Positions 12,667 through 25,207 of a stretch of 64,000 nucleotides of DNA are shown one piece after another (position 1 is the stretch's first letter; the number at the start of each line of letters is the position of its first letter). Position numbers and translations under genes: made by a program. The DNA comes from Cryptomeria japonica (taxonomy: Eukaryota > Streptophyta > Pinopsida > Cupressales > Cupressaceae): the NCBI RefSeq assembly GCF_030272615.1, contig NC_081405.1:471622008-471686007 (forward strand). Direction: 5' to 3'. Below the pieces are notes generated by a model, which saw nothing but the letters and a program-made list of their open reading frames with translations, searched no databases and was not told the DNA's origin.

Positions 12667-15600
12667 TGTAATTTCCCACCATTATTAAACCAACAAAATT
12701 GACCATTTTTTTAAATTTTTTTTTGCTTAATTTAATCATTGTGTTTGATTCAATTTCATACTCTGGGCATCCATCCATTTGGATTAGGCATTCATCCATC
12801 TGGGATGAGAATCTAACCATACGGGTTAGGCATCGGTCCATACGGGACATAAGATTTCATCTATCCAATACGGGATAGGCATCTACCCATACGGGGTAGG
12901 CATCTATCCAATCAGGATAGGAGGTGCTTTGGCCAGAGACTTAGACTCATCGGGACCATTCGGGTCCTAAGCCACTCACTAAGTACTACACTCTTCTAAT
13001 AGAAGTGCACCGAGGTCGTCATCCTTAGGAGTAAATAAATAACATAATAGAAGCTTGAATTCCGCCTCGGAATTTGGCTTAAAGCCTCGGGAAGTCAAGC
13101 GAATCCATACGGGATTCCTTCCGAGTATGCATTGAATTAATTTTTCCTTTTTATTATACTTATCTTTCAAATTAGGATTCTATTCAATCCTTCTATACCA
13201 AGCCTAGACCCCACCCACGAACGCCTAAGTACGAGGGACAACTCCATCCCAAGACTGCCTACATACCCGCTTCGGCACGGGATCAAGGCGTAAAGTATGT
13301 AGTTCTATTTTCTACTCTATGGTTTGATGTAAACTAATTAGTGGGTATGCAACCCTTTCTAGGGTCAATGTCCCAAACAGTTTCTCTGCAGTTGCTACCC
13401 ACAGTGGTAGCGCTTAAGCAAAGGCTCAAGATGGCCTATTGCTTGTGGCCTAAAACAACTAGATCCTAATTCTAATCATAAGCGTCACCCTTGACCAAAT
13501 TGTCAATCGACAACAATTCTTCAAGATTAAATCAATTTCATAAGAGCATTTCACTCATCATCCCTATAGGAGTTTACTATGGTTTAACTTAGCGGGTGAA
13601 AGATCATTTTAGAATTATCTTATTAAATTATCGATCCAAGGGGGATTACCCGCCCCTTGGATTTTAAATTCCAAGTGTCCCTTATTACTCCCCGACGATT
13701 TATAGGGGCGATGCCACAGATGTCGTTGATGCAGCTTTATCAGCCATTAAGTGCAATAGTTCAACACGACGGCATTACCCGTAAGCGTGACCCAGAGGCA
13801 CTGTATATACCGAACGCTGCTATGTTTTGGTTTTCCGACTCTTTTTATTTAGTTTTCTAACTAAGAAGCTATGAAAAACATCATGCTTGAAAAACAATTA
13901 TGAATTGAACGTGCATAATTAGACATTGCAAAGCTTAACTAATTGAAATAACTACTTGGTGAACTACGTGGAATAAAACCATAACTAAGTTATTAATATT
14001 CAAAATTTAAATATAACTTGCATAACAATGACAATCATGAAACTTGCATATTAATAATTAAACGTGTAACTTACATGAAGATAAATAAAATGTAGCTTGC
14101 TAATCAATAAATACTAATTAGGTAACAAAAATTCGCACGATACAAGTATAGTGAAATTTACGTGCAAGGTTAAGCAATATTCATTCCTATTACGAGATTA
14201 TTTAGAAATAGAGTCACTAGTTAGAAATAAGCACAATTAGTTTAGACTTTAAACAAATTTTGGATCAAATCGTATAAATTAATTTTTTATTTTTTTTTAT
14301 ATGAATCTAAGATGCCAACTAAATGTCCCAATAAATTCCAATTGGATTTAAAGATTCCAATTATTATTTTTATTTAAAACTACAATTATAATTTTTTTTT
14401 ACTAAAGATTTATTTGAAAGTATTAGTTAACAATGAATCAAAATTTGCTTACAAGTTTATCCAAGTTTATCATTACTAAACTAAAATTTAAGTTAATAAT
14501 TTCCATTTTGCAATTTAAATAAAAAGAAAATGAATAAACTACCCATCGATTATACGATATTTACTAGACATTTAAGTCTCTTCCATTTCTTGAAAACCGG
14601 ATGCATGAGGTGACAAAGGTGGGGGTTAACGAGGGAAGAGGGAATGGGAAGGTGGGCCCCCATCCACCCCATACACCTTGCGCTAGCAGAAGCCGTAGGG
14701 AGTGGGGTCGGTGGGGCCCCACATGCTCGCCTTACCTTCCACTAACCATTTGAACGCCCATTCCATTAAAGTTTGCAACGTCCTATACCAAATTTCATAC
14801 GGTGTAATGTTCATATAATTTTTGTAACGTCGAATTCATTGAAACAAACCAAAAAAATGCAAATAAATATACATTTATTTATTTATAATTATTTATAATA
14901 TATGAAAATGGGCTCATTAACTTTTCCAGGAGAATAAGAATAATAATACAGATAATAATGATAATAGCGTAAATTTTATAGATTATTCATGAGTTAGTTT
15001 AATAGGGAATAATTTACACAGTGAATACAAATGAAATCATCTCATAAGATTGATCAGAGGGGAGAGGTAAAGTTGATCACAGAGGGAAGAGATGAGGTTT
15101 TAAGATTTAATCCAAATCTATATTCAGAGAGGAGAAGGGATTTATTAAAGGAGAAATAATAAAATAAAAATAACTTCAATCCACAGGTGATCAAATTATA
15201 AACACAGAGAGATATGATTTCACAGAGATCCTATTCAACAATTCTGTCTTATGTTGAGAAAATAAATTTTTTGATGAGATTTCCAAGGAAATAGTATTCA
15301 CGGAGAGGGGTTCTTAAATAAATAAATAACAGAAGAAAAAAAATAATGAGAATGAGAATCTAATCACAGGGATAAATAACACAGAGAACTAAATTGTTTA
15401 GCAATGTATAAAACTAGAGATTTATACTACATCATTCTCCTCCTCTTTTTTCTTCAGAGAGATTTATACTTCATTCTGCACAGAGAGTAATGAATACAAT
15501 GAGGTTTATATTTTATTATCAGACATTTTCTGTTCACAGAGAAGTAAGATTGAATGTAAGAGACAGATTTATATTTAAATTCCCAATCCAGTAATGAATT

Positions 15601-16490
15601 TAAGAGAAAAATAACAAGGACGGATTCATACAGAGAAGATTTTAATCTCAGAAAGAAATTTAAATAACGAGAATATGATTTCTTTTTGCACAGATAAAAG
15701 AAAGAAATCCTTTTGGAAAAGCAAAAGCAAGATCTAATATCTAAATGATAAAGCTATCCTTTGCATGCAAAATATGAAAATTCTTTTATCCATATTTATC
15801 CCTAAATAAGAAGTAAAGATTTACAATCTAATAATTTTCATTTTATTGTTTTTAAAAGAAGATCTAGAAGCTATTTTTTTTTTATAATACAAATTTCTCA
15901 TATGCAAAATGAGAGATGACAAGAACAGAACCTGGCTTATCGAAGCTTGATGTTGAATCCTCTAGCTATCCTTTTGATCCTTCCTTGCAACTTGAGAGAA
16001 ATCTTTCAAACAACAACTTAAAAATCCTGCAATGAAAAATGAGACTACCAAAGAAGAATTCTACTACTAAAAACTTGGGAAATTTTCTTCAAAACATAAT
16101 CAACAACTCCCTTCCTTGAAACTTGCATACAATTTTATAAGAAAAATCCCTCCATTCCACTATCTAGAGAATTTAATTAAAAAAAGAGATTATTTTCCAC
16201 TATTGGACTCATGCAAATTGATTAAAACTTAGTGGGGGAGTTACATGCAAGGTGGTGGAGATTCCTCTAGAAGCTTCCAAATCCTCCTACAACATGTGCC
16301 ATAATTGGGAGTGAAAAGAAATAAAATAAAAATAAAAATAATGCCTTTGAATTATATTCTCCAAGTGTGTGTGTGTGTTTATTATTATTATTATTCTTTT
16401 ATAACATTTATTCAATCATTTTAAATAGCTTAACCAAAAATATAATAGAATTGCATTTAAATCAAAAAGTGATAAAGGAGGGTTGTGACA
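12667..16490 (-). repeat. complete chromovirus LTR (5' LTR of right unit)
   Basis: About 3824 bp, running TGTAATTTCCC to GGTTGTGACA on the plus strand. It is near-identical by eye to 5526-9322. Its right end abuts non-repeated DNA starting ATAAACTACAAA, which is the right border of the array. Confidence 0.88.
12770..12921. repeat. tandem hairpin units in LTR, one unit longer
   Basis: Counterpart of 5628-5761. It includes an additional unit with CTACCCATACGGGGTAGG, showing copy-number change of the unit between LTR copies. Confidence 0.7.
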
Positions 16491-17027
16491 ATAAACTACA
16501 AATATTGTGCGTGAATTATTGATAACATGATATATTCTAAAGGTCTCAACTTTATCGTTTTGTTTCTTTGAGGCTAAAATCAAACTACAAACTTACATGG
16601 ATGATAGTTAGAAATACATCAAAAAAATGTATTAGTCCTAAGTTTGTATGTTGGGTATGCAATTGCTACAAAATTTATATATCCTCGCAATTGGATTATA
16701 TTTAACCTTGTTGGGTATAAGTTTTATTCATTAATGTGCAAATTTCACAACTTAATTGTGTTTTTCTCTTTGAGTTAGTCCCTTGTGTTCAAGACATTTC
16801 ATAAACAATGCTCATTGTTCAACCATACCTCTTTATTTATGTACTTGTGTACCAATACACATAACTTCTAGTAATTTACAACAATCCATTAATATGAAGG
16901 GATGTGTCTTTTACATTTGCAAGCTAGGGCATATTGGAGAAATATTCCCTTTAAACTATAGGCCTACAAACTATTTTTTAAACACATCTACAATAGGGCA
17001 TTAGCTAAGAGTATCAACAACTAAAGA

Positions 17028-17085
<58 letters not shown>

Positions 17086-17281
17086 CATCTATGCAAGGTA
17101 TTTGGAAGGACCATCTAGATTCTATGATAAATATAGTAACATTTTCATAATAGGTTCTTTATTATAAGGATTGTAAGCTAAATTTCAAACTAACATCAAC
17201 TATATAAAACTTATATCATGTCGAAAGAATTTATAATCTATGTTGCACATACTAGAATGAGGGGAAGGAGGGATGGTTTTC
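16491..17281. other. intergenic, no gene seen
   Basis: AT-rich single-copy-looking DNA between the chromovirus array and a solo LTR. The only structure seen is the compound microsatellite at 17031-17085. Confidence 0.5.
17031..17085. repeat. (GT)n(GA)n compound microsatellite
   Basis: About 37 bases of GT repeats pass directly into about 18 bases of GA repeats. Confidence 0.95.
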
Positions 17282-17804
17282 TGTTAGAAATTAGGATCAT
17301 AGGATACTAATCATTATAAATAAGATCATAAAGTAAATGAAATGAGAAAAATACATGCATAAATGTACACATTACACAAGATATACATGGGGAAAACCTT
17401 TTTGGGTAAAAAACCCCATAAAGCATCATTGAATTAAAACACTTACAAATATAGTCTATCACAAAATAGACATGAACCTGAGGACACTCCTCAAATACTT
17501 CCACATGGCCAATATTTCCTCTTGTGCATAGTGATACAACTCACCACAAAGCTCCAAATTCACACAACTCTCAAATGAGAGCGAACCTAAATAAATATAG
17601 GAGGAAGGGTGGCTTTACTCGTCACACCTTTTCAATAACCCCCCACTCATAAATAATTAATAATCTAATAATTATTAGATTATAATTATTTCAAATGGGA
17701 TATGCTTATAAAGCATATAATATATAAGGTTTTATAACCTTATATTAGAACATTATATATAAATGTTATAAGGATGTGATCCCTAATAACATTATGTTCT
17801 AACA
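17282..17804. repeat. solo LTR
   Basis: A 523-bp segment begins TGTTAGAA and ends TTCTAACA, a perfect 8-bp terminal inverted repeat of TG...CA type. The five flanking bases are ttttc on the left and gtttc on the right, a target duplication with one mismatch. No internal region or second LTR is present. Near its centre it has the phrase gggaaaacctttttgggt, common in plant LTR U3/R regions. Confidence 0.68.
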
Positions 17805-17892
17805 GTTTCAAGCATGGGGGACCAATGACCTTAATTTGGGGATGGCAAGGGGGTGGTAGCTAGTAGGGTTTGGGGAGCAAAGCCCATATTTG

Positions 17893-18903
17893 ATAAAGCA
17901 TTCACCCACAAGAGCACAATCACCATAACACAAGAGGTTTTGACGTGGAAACCCAAAAGGGAAAAACCACGGTGAGTTGAAACTCACAAGTAACTATCTG
18001 CAGAATAGTAACTAGACCGGTTAAGGTCATACAATGTACTTCACCAGAACAGATCCTGCTAGGAATCCAGATCTTTGTTAGGAGATAAGTCTTGTTAAAG
18101 ACTACCTTGTGAGAGGATTTCAGATCCACAATTGTGAACCACCTTGTTAGAGGATTTACAAAGGCTTTTCTGGGCCTACCCGGTTAAGGGTTTCAGACTT
18201 GTTGAAGATGTAAGTAATCAACAAGTGAGTGATCTAGATACTAGCACAGTATGCTTGGTTAGATCCTTGATAGCTCATTGTTAATGCACATTTAGCATTA
18301 CTCTAGTCTTCACTATCTCCACACTCTGTTTCTTCACACAGACCTAATCTTCATAACTATGATCACACATACAAAAACCTCATGCACAACTTAAACCCTA
18401 ACAACTACTAAAACCCTAGACATGATGTCCTTATAAAGGAGTATGATTTCATGTCGGTCCAATAGGATTACATTGCAAGTTCCTAGGTTCAGTGCATCTA
18501 GACACATTTGGTAACACGACACAGAATCACTGCCAAAGTGTGGGTGGATGACAATTCATCACAAAAATACCGGTTGGTAACTCATCACAGAGTAATACTG
18601 GTTCATACATTTTACCAATCACTGGTTTGTCAAAATGAAGACTAGGAAAAATGATAATTGTCGCTTTATTCTTTCGTTCCGCTTGAGATTCTCGAACTTC
18701 TTGAGGTCTTCATACCGCTTTGGGTCTTCAGTCAGTTTGTGACTGGTAAACACCTTTTGCAAAACACCGATAGTCTAAAGACTATAATACATAATACCGG
18801 TTGTGACAAATATCGGTTGAGCATAACTCATACATACAAAAAGTGATCACAAAACAAGTGTGTGTCCATCAATAACAATCACAACATCATCAAAATGCCA
18901 ACA
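17893..18903 (-). repeat. 3' LTR, outer end truncated
   Basis: Homologous to 24215-25207 and ends CCAACA on the plus strand. On the minus strand it starts TGTTGGCATTTTG after the polypurine tract. It lacks the segment equivalent to 24081-24214. Confidence 0.82.
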
Positions 18904-18918
18904 ATCTCCCACTCTGGC
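18904..18918 (-). other. polypurine tract
   Basis: The minus strand reads CCAGAGTGGGAGAT immediately before the LTR start TGTTGGC. Confidence 0.65.
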
Positions 18919-19220
18919 ACTGATGGCAACACTTAGGAAAATTTTGACATCTAAGTGTTTTACAAAAAAAAAATGTCATAATCAAAATTACTCCCCCTAA
19001 GCATATACACTATCTCTTTTGCTAGAAAATACAATGTATACTACTCCCTTAAAGAGATAAACATGAAAGTATACATAACATTCATCAAAATTTAAATACT
19101 ACTCCCCCTTTGCCAACAATGACAAAATACTGTAGAATAACCCCTGTTTCTCATTATCATTAAAATAATAAATGTTCATGACAATAATGAGTGAAACATA
19201 TCAAAAACCGATTTTAAATC

Positions 19221-22200
19221 CTACATTAAGGTCTTCATGGATAACAACCATGACTCAAGTAATGAGGTAGCAACCTCACTTTCCGTCTGCGTCTGGGATA
19301 CATGTTCTTCTATGGCATCAATTGTACTCATCTCTTGAGTGACCGTTAAAGCTTCCAGATTGAGAAAGCACTTCTGAAGTATTTGCAGTCTGGGTAATAA
19401 AACCAGTTGAAGTTCTTGCAAATCTCTAGTCCTATTGCTAATCTCCAACTCTATTCTAGCATACTGGAGCTGAAATCGGTGAATCGTTTGCCCATATGTG
19501 GTGAAAGAATCATATGGCGTCTTAAAGTTGCTTATGTATGTCTACAAATCAGATTGCAGTTTATCCTTCTATGCAAGCACATCATCACAAAATAGATGGG
19601 GTTGTCTTATCTTACTCAGCAGTAGTTTTCCCTCATCCATAGCATCTTTTATATCCTTCTGCCCTTTCTGAAGTTGAGACCGGAGCTCATTCAGTTTCTT
19701 TACCAAGGCAGTGTTTAGTCCCTTTTGATGCTTTTTCTGTGCATTACCTTCAGCAACTTCTTCTAGGCATTGTACATGGTCCTCTACAACTGTACAGAGA
19801 AGCTTTAGTTGGGCCAGAGAGGAATCGGTACTGGGGAGATTAGTACCAGGAATCAAACTGGTGAGAGTGTCAACCGCAGTTTGAATAACATCTTGCTCAT
19901 TTTTCCTCCTTAATGCTTCCAGTCGCTCTTGTGCAAGCTTAATGCTTTGGAGCAGCTCCAATTCGTTTGCAGATTGGAGGTCAATAGGACTGGTGATGTT
20001 AGCCGGTTTGGCTTGACCACTGGTTGCCTTTGGAGTCTCAGTTTGCTTGTTCTTTTTTGCTTCCTTCTTTTCTTCCGCTCTTTTCTTTTCCTCTTCTTTC
20101 TCCCTTAGCTCCGCTTCATGCTTTTTCTTCTCTTCCTCCTTCTTTCTGTCTTCTTCTTTCCGCTTCTCCTCTTCTTTCTTTTTCTCCTCTTCTTGTTTCG
20201 TCTTCTCCTCTTCATGTTTCCTCTTCTCCTCTTCTTACTTCTTCTTCTTCTCTTTCTCTTTCTCTGCTTGCTCTTTGTCAACCTTTTCTTTGTCGTGTCT
20301 CTCCTTATCTGCTTTTTCTTTTTCAGCATCTGGAGTGACATCTTCAACATCTAATGCATCAACATCAATCGTGTCTACCTGTTCTATTACTCTTTCTCCT
20401 TTATCATCAAATTCCTCATCCGGTTTTCCAGTTTCCGATTCCTGTTCGGCCTTCTTGTTGGCCTCAGACACTTGATGCAACCAGACAACAGCTTTGGCAT
20501 GCAGATGAGTATCCTTCTCTACTTCAGAGGTTTTGCCTTCAAGCAGCCTGAGTCTTCTTCTTCTTATGAAGAAGAGCCCTTTGTTCTTATCCATGATTTC
20601 ATAGAGCTCAAAATTTGACACATCAGGAAAATATTGTGCAAAGATTTCATCTCTTATTTCCTGTTCTTTTTCAATGGCAATGCGCCATTTGTTATCTAAA
20701 GAATCGTATAAAGAATCTGGTGTCATCGATCTAATTTTTTATGGCAACCAGTCATTAATACATAGATAATTGATGACTTCCTGTACAACTTCCTCTTTTT
20801 CATTATCATTAAAATCATCAAAGTGGTCTATTAAATCACTTAGCACTTTTCTCCTAACATTCTTGATACTCCTTTGACAATGTGTCAATGGTTTGTAAGA
20901 GGAAATGTCTATATTTACCGGTGCTGACGATGTCGGTTCATTGTTGGTTGTCTTTGCCTTCTTCCTTGTTTGCCTAGCCTTCTTAGGCTGCACTTTAGGT
21001 TCCGTATCCTCAGAATCTGGTGAGATGCTCTTGGTCTTCCGCTTTCTTTCAAAAACCTTGGCGGGTGCAACTTCTGGTTTCTTCTTGGCAGGTGACCGCT
21101 TGGTCTTTTTAGGACTTGCTGAGGTAACCGGTGTCGATACCAATGGCACTGCCTTTCCCTTCTTCACTGAAGGTTCTTCAATCGGTTTTATCCTTTCCAA
21201 GTAGGTGTTGGTTCTCTTCTTCTTTGGATCAAGAGGCGAGGCAAGTAGGGTAGAGGCATACCCATCTAGCATGTCATACATCACCTCATATCCCATGGGT
21301 TCAACTTTTTCCTTTCTGGGCTCAACCGCCTGCATTATGCACTCATCTACTCTAATGGTAAAGCAGATGTCCTCTTCATACTTCTTAACGATATCTCCAG
21401 ATATCCTCATCCTCTGGCTCATCTTCCGTTTGAATTCATCATAGTATTTATTCAAGACTTCAGGATATCTGGTTCCCATCGCTTGAAGACTTTCTCTGAT
21501 TTGTTTGGTACCCAATTGGTTAGCAGACCATTGAATATCACCGACTCCCGAAAAATAACCTTGAAAGTAGAAAAACAGACCTACCAAAAGTTGTCCAAAT
21601 TTGAATCTTAGGGCATTCTCATGTTTGATGGACTTCAAATTTATTAGAAGTTGCTTCTGCATACAGGTGCATAGATCAAATGAGACATCTTCCATGATCA
21701 TTCTGTAGGCAGCATTTACCGCAACAGCAAAGACAGAGTTTATTCTGCTAGCATAAAACATCTGGTATCCAGTCACCATGCAAGCATACTTGACCAAATC
21801 ATCCTTGATGGTGTTGACAGTCATTCCCCGTTGGTCGCTCACAGAACCGGTGAGCTTAGTCATTTCAGTCTTGATGACTTTCCTTAGGACTGGCACCTCA
21901 CCAGTGTTGCAGAAACCGGTGACGACATGAATAGCTTCAGGCGTAATGTCATGTGTCCTCTCGAGATACATCTTGTCGCCGTGCAATCTGCTTAGGATGA
22001 TGCGGATGTGATTTTCTGTGAATTTTTCAATAAAGTACACCGCATTGTGAAGTTTCTTCCTCTCCAGGATGTTGTATTCTGGTTTGATCTTTTTGTCATC
22101 CCCGCAGAACAGACCTAGCTGGGAATGGATCACTAGAGATCCTAGGTCTTCTAATTTACAATCAATGTACCCTGAAATATCACCTTCCACTATAACTCCA

Positions 22201-22298
22201 TCGAGTGTCTGGGATAGGGCATTGTATTTCATCTTCCATTGGATAAAATCCACTGAATCAACAGGTGCACTAAAACTGGAGTGCAATGTAGAAGCCAT
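19221..22298 (-). pseudogene. large extra ORF of LTR element, unknown family, three in-frame stops
   Basis: One reading frame of about 1025 codons runs from the ATG at 22298 to 19221 and is broken only by stops at about 20739, 20235 and 19569; the frame does not shift. The first 519 codons are uninterrupted. They look like a folded domain for about 340 residues, then a Lys/Pro/Ser-rich stretch with basic clusters (PKKKRT, KKTKRSPAKKK) that could be nuclear localisation signals. After the first stop comes a helical segment, a strongly charged Lys/Glu coiled-coil repeat (about 20040-20300) and a further heptad-rich tail. I do not recognise a catalytic motif or a named domain. Its place between the zinc knuckles and the 3' LTR resembles the extra or env-like 3' ORF of some plant copia and gypsy elements, which is an inference from position only. 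Confidence 0.65.
20040..20300 (-). repeat. polypyrimidine/polypurine tract coding a K/E coiled coil
   Basis: The plus strand is almost entirely C/T with recurring CTTCTCCTCTTCTT-like units. The minus strand encodes Lys/Glu heptads (EEEKRK, EEEKKK). It generates several spurious ORFs on both strands that I do not accept as genes. Confidence 0.85.
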
Positions 22299-22922
22299 GA
22301 TTAACTGATAAACAAGAATTTCGATAAATACCTTAAGAATTTTGAAATTTAGGGTTTGTCAATACATTGCACACTTCACCACTCGATTGTTTGAATATCG
22401 CTTAGTGTTCTTCACTGATAGGTTGCAAGTACCTCAGAATTCTTCTGCTAGATTTCAATTCACTCTGAATCGCAAGTCGAATCGCCTTTGGTCACTCTGC
22501 ACTTGAAAATTTCTTCGCTCGCAAATTGATAAGTGAAAATGACGTTAAGAATCCCTTTTAAACAAATTCTTCACCTACCATAATAAATGCATCACCATTA
22601 GGGCATAAACCCTAATTTTGCCTTTAACCGTTTTCGTTCTTCTGCTGATTGACAAGTAACACATACCAGTTAAGATCTTTTACCGATGTAAACCGGGGGT
22701 TCGAAACATTTCACCGATTTGTTCCCCCTAAGCTTTTTTGAAGCTTAGTTTGTCGGTTCGGCAACTTCCACACTTGGTGCAGAAATCGGTTCTTCTTGTG
22801 ACACTTCTTCAGGTTTCTTTTTCCATGTTTTATTCATTCCTGCTTGAACGGTTTCAAAATCAATCTTCCCTTCCGAAGTGACCGATATATCATCCGATAT
22901 GTTCTTTCTCATCCTGCAGATT
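22299..22922 (-). other. untranslated leader and short pol-like tail
   Basis: Between the zinc-knuckle region and the large ORF. On the minus strand a short open frame (about 22755-22880) precedes a stop and the hairpin CTAAGCTTTTTTGAAGCTTAG (22728-22748 on the plus strand). Its origin is unknown; it could be the last codons of a deleted polyprotein. The rest is non-coding. Confidence 0.4.
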
Positions 22923-24060
22923 CTAGTTGTGTCTCGGTTTGTTGCAGTGATAGAATACCATTCCAGGTGCTCTCCATGGTCGGTTATTCATTCTACCATT
23001 CTTCCTCCTACATGTTGCAACAATGTGACCGCTACCATGGAAAGTCAAACAAGTTGCTCTCCAACCGGTTGTCACTTGATAGCTACCACCACCTGACTGA
23101 TGGTCATAGGCATTATACCGGTTTGGATTCCGGTTCACAGAGGATTTAGAAAAAACTCCTTGACTCCTTTGAGGATATCTTCTAGTGTTGTGCACGACAG
23201 ACTTGCGTTCAAATGCTCTATGCCCAAACTTGTTGCATGCATAACAGTTCCCATTGAATCTATTGGATCTAGGCTTATTGTTTAGAAAGTAAGGAAAATT
23301 ATTGTAAGCCTTATTTATACATACATTAGCAATATATCCTTCCTTGAGACAATTAAAGCAAACAGGTTTGAACTTTTGCTTACCTTTATCCTTTGATGTC
23401 GGTTGCTTCTTTGATGCTACATCTTTTGCTCTAGAGGTTTCACCTGCCTAATAACCAGAGAAACCAAGTCCATTAGTATTCTTTACCGGTTTAGTTGATT
23501 CAAGCTTTTGCTCTAACTTAGCAACACTCTGATTGAATTTGGCAAGTATTTCCTTTGTCTTGGTGAGTTCCTTGGAAATAGAAGCATTGGATTCCTTCAA
23601 GGTTGCATTCTCAGAAATAGCCATGTTTAGTTCACCTTGCATTTCTTCTTTTTCCACTTTACTCTCTTGGAGATGAGCGGTAAGGGCACTGATTTCTTGC
23701 TTCAGTTTGGAAATCTCATGATCTTTGTCTTTTACCAGGTCTTCAGCTTTCCTCCGGTTCTCAAGCTCTTGACACATTCTGATAGTCAGTCCTTCCAGTT
23801 CCCTTCTTAGGTTGGCATTATATTCATTCAGTTTTTCAACTTCTTCAACTAGGGCTTCCATGTCTGCTTCATCAGAAGAACTATTTTCAGTAAGCTCCAT
23901 CAATTTCTCAGCATGCTCTCTTCTCTTTGTTAAAGAGGCTTTATATTTATAATTTGACTTTAAGTTCATCAAAGGCTTTCTCAGTCTGAGTGAGACGATG
24001 AGTAAGCTCCCTCACAGTGTATTCCCCCATATCTCCTTCCAAGTGGTTAAACTTATAGAA
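22923..24060 (-). pseudogene. gag-like coiled coil plus zinc knuckles
   Basis: Starting just after the primer binding site, a short frame with a GEYTVRELTHRLTQ segment shifts at about 23970 into a 174-codon frame (23448-23972). That frame has long Leu/Glu/Lys heptads, that is, a coiled coil. After a stop the frame continues through CCHC-type knuckles: CFNCLKEGYIANVC (about 23325-23365), CYACNKFGH (about 23215-23250, last Cys replaced) and a third degraded one near 23015-23050. This arrangement matches the C-terminal half of plant copia-type Gag. The N-terminal Gag domain is missing. It is degenerate. Confidence 0.7.
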
Positions 24061-24065
24061 AGGTT

Positions 24066-24078
24066 GGCTCTGATACCA
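24066..24078 (-). other. primer binding site
   Basis: The minus strand reads TGGTATCAGAGCC, complementary to initiator tRNA-Met, two bases from the LTR end at 24081. Confidence 0.87.
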
Positions 24079-24080
24079 AT

Positions 24081-25207
24081 TGATGAATACTAAAAGGGGG
24101 GGCGAATTAGTATACCAAAAATTAGTGGACTTAAACTCTTAAACAGTTTAGCAGTTAACCGATATAACATATTTACTAACAAACTGGTTAAGACAAATGC
24201 AAACCAAATAGCAAATAAAGCATTCACCCACAAGAGCACAATCACCATAACACAAGAGGTTTTGACGTGGAAACCCAAAAGGGAAAAACCACGGTGAGTT
24301 GAAACTCACAAGTAACTATCTGCAGAATAGTAACCAGACCGGTTAAGATCATACAATGTTCTTCACCAGAACAGATCCTGTTAGGAATCTAGATCTCTGT
24401 TAGGAGATAAGTCCTATTAAAGACTACCTTGTGAGAGGATTTCAAATCCACAGTTGTGAACCACCTTGTTAGAGGATTTACAAAGGCTTTTCTGGGCCTA
24501 CCCGGTTAAGGGTTTCAGACTTGTCGAAGATGTAAGTAGTCAACAAGTGAGTGATCTAGATACTAGCACAGTATGCTTGGTTAGATCCTTGATAGCTCAT
24601 TGTTAATGCACATTTAGCATTACGTCAGTCTTCAGTATCTCCACACTCTGTTTCTTCACACAGACCTAATCTTCTCTTCTATGATCGCACATACAAAAAT
24701 CTCATGCACAGCTTAAACCCTAACAACTACTAAAACCCTAGACATGATGTCCTTATAAAGGAGTTTAATTTCATGTCGGTCCAATAGGATTACATTGCAA
24801 GTTCCTAGGTTCAGTGCATCTAGACACATTTGGTAACACGACACAGAATCACTGCCAAAGTGTCGGTGGATGATAACTCATCACAAAGATACCGGTTGGT
24901 AACTCATGACACAGTAATACCAGTTCATACATTTTACCAATTGCCGGTTTGTCAAAATGAAGACTGAGAAAAATGATAACTGCCGCTTTATTCCTTCGTT
25001 CTGCTTGAGATCCTCGAACCGCTTGAGGTCTTCAGTCAGTTTGTGACCAGTAAACACCTTCTGCAAAACACCGATAGTCTAAAGACTATAATACATAATA
25101 CCGGTTGTGACAAATACCGGTTGAGCATAACTCATACATACAAAAAGTGATCACAAAACAAGTGTGTGTCCATCAATGACAATCACAACATCATCAAAAT
25201 GCCAACA
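24081..25207 (-). repeat. 5' LTR, complete
   Basis: 1127 bp from TGATGAATAC to GCCAACA on the plus strand. It contains the paired phrases tttgacgtggaaaccc and gggaaaaaccacgg shared with the left LTR at 17940. Small indels distinguish the two copies (for example about 18 bp near 18700/25020). Confidence 0.82.

Larger units (their letters stand above)
230..16490 (-). mobile_element. tandem chromovirus (Ty3/gypsy) array, LTR-int-LTR-int-LTR
   Basis: Three copies of the same LTR (230-2174 truncated, 5526-9322, 12667-16490) alternate with two internal regions (2175-5525 and 9323-12666). Read on the minus strand, each internal region has a tRNA-iMet type primer binding site, protease remnant, reverse transcriptase, RNase H, integrase, chromodomain remnant and polypurine tract. 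The middle LTR therefore serves as 3' LTR of the right unit and 5' LTR of the left unit. Such arrays are known products of unequal recombination between LTRs or of insertion and recombination of related copies. Internal regions (about 3.35 kb) are shorter than the LTRs (about 3.8 kb) because gag is missing. No target site duplication could be tested, since the leftmost LTR is truncated. Confidence 0.88.
17893..25207 (-). mobile_element. non-autonomous LTR retrotransposon with a large extra ORF
   Basis: Two direct repeats (17893-18903 and 24081-25207) enclose, on the minus strand, a primer binding site, a gag-like coiled coil with zinc knuckles, a large reading frame of unknown family and a polypurine tract. 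No reverse transcriptase, integrase or RNase H block was found. The element therefore needed enzymes in trans, or lost its pol by deletion. The left LTR lacks about 134 bp of its outer end, so no target duplication can be read. Confidence 0.78.

Noticed and set aside
20024..20551. Plus-strand ORFs rich in Ser/Phe/Leu opposite the K/E region
   Set aside because: Shadow frames of the purine-rich coiled-coil coding strand.
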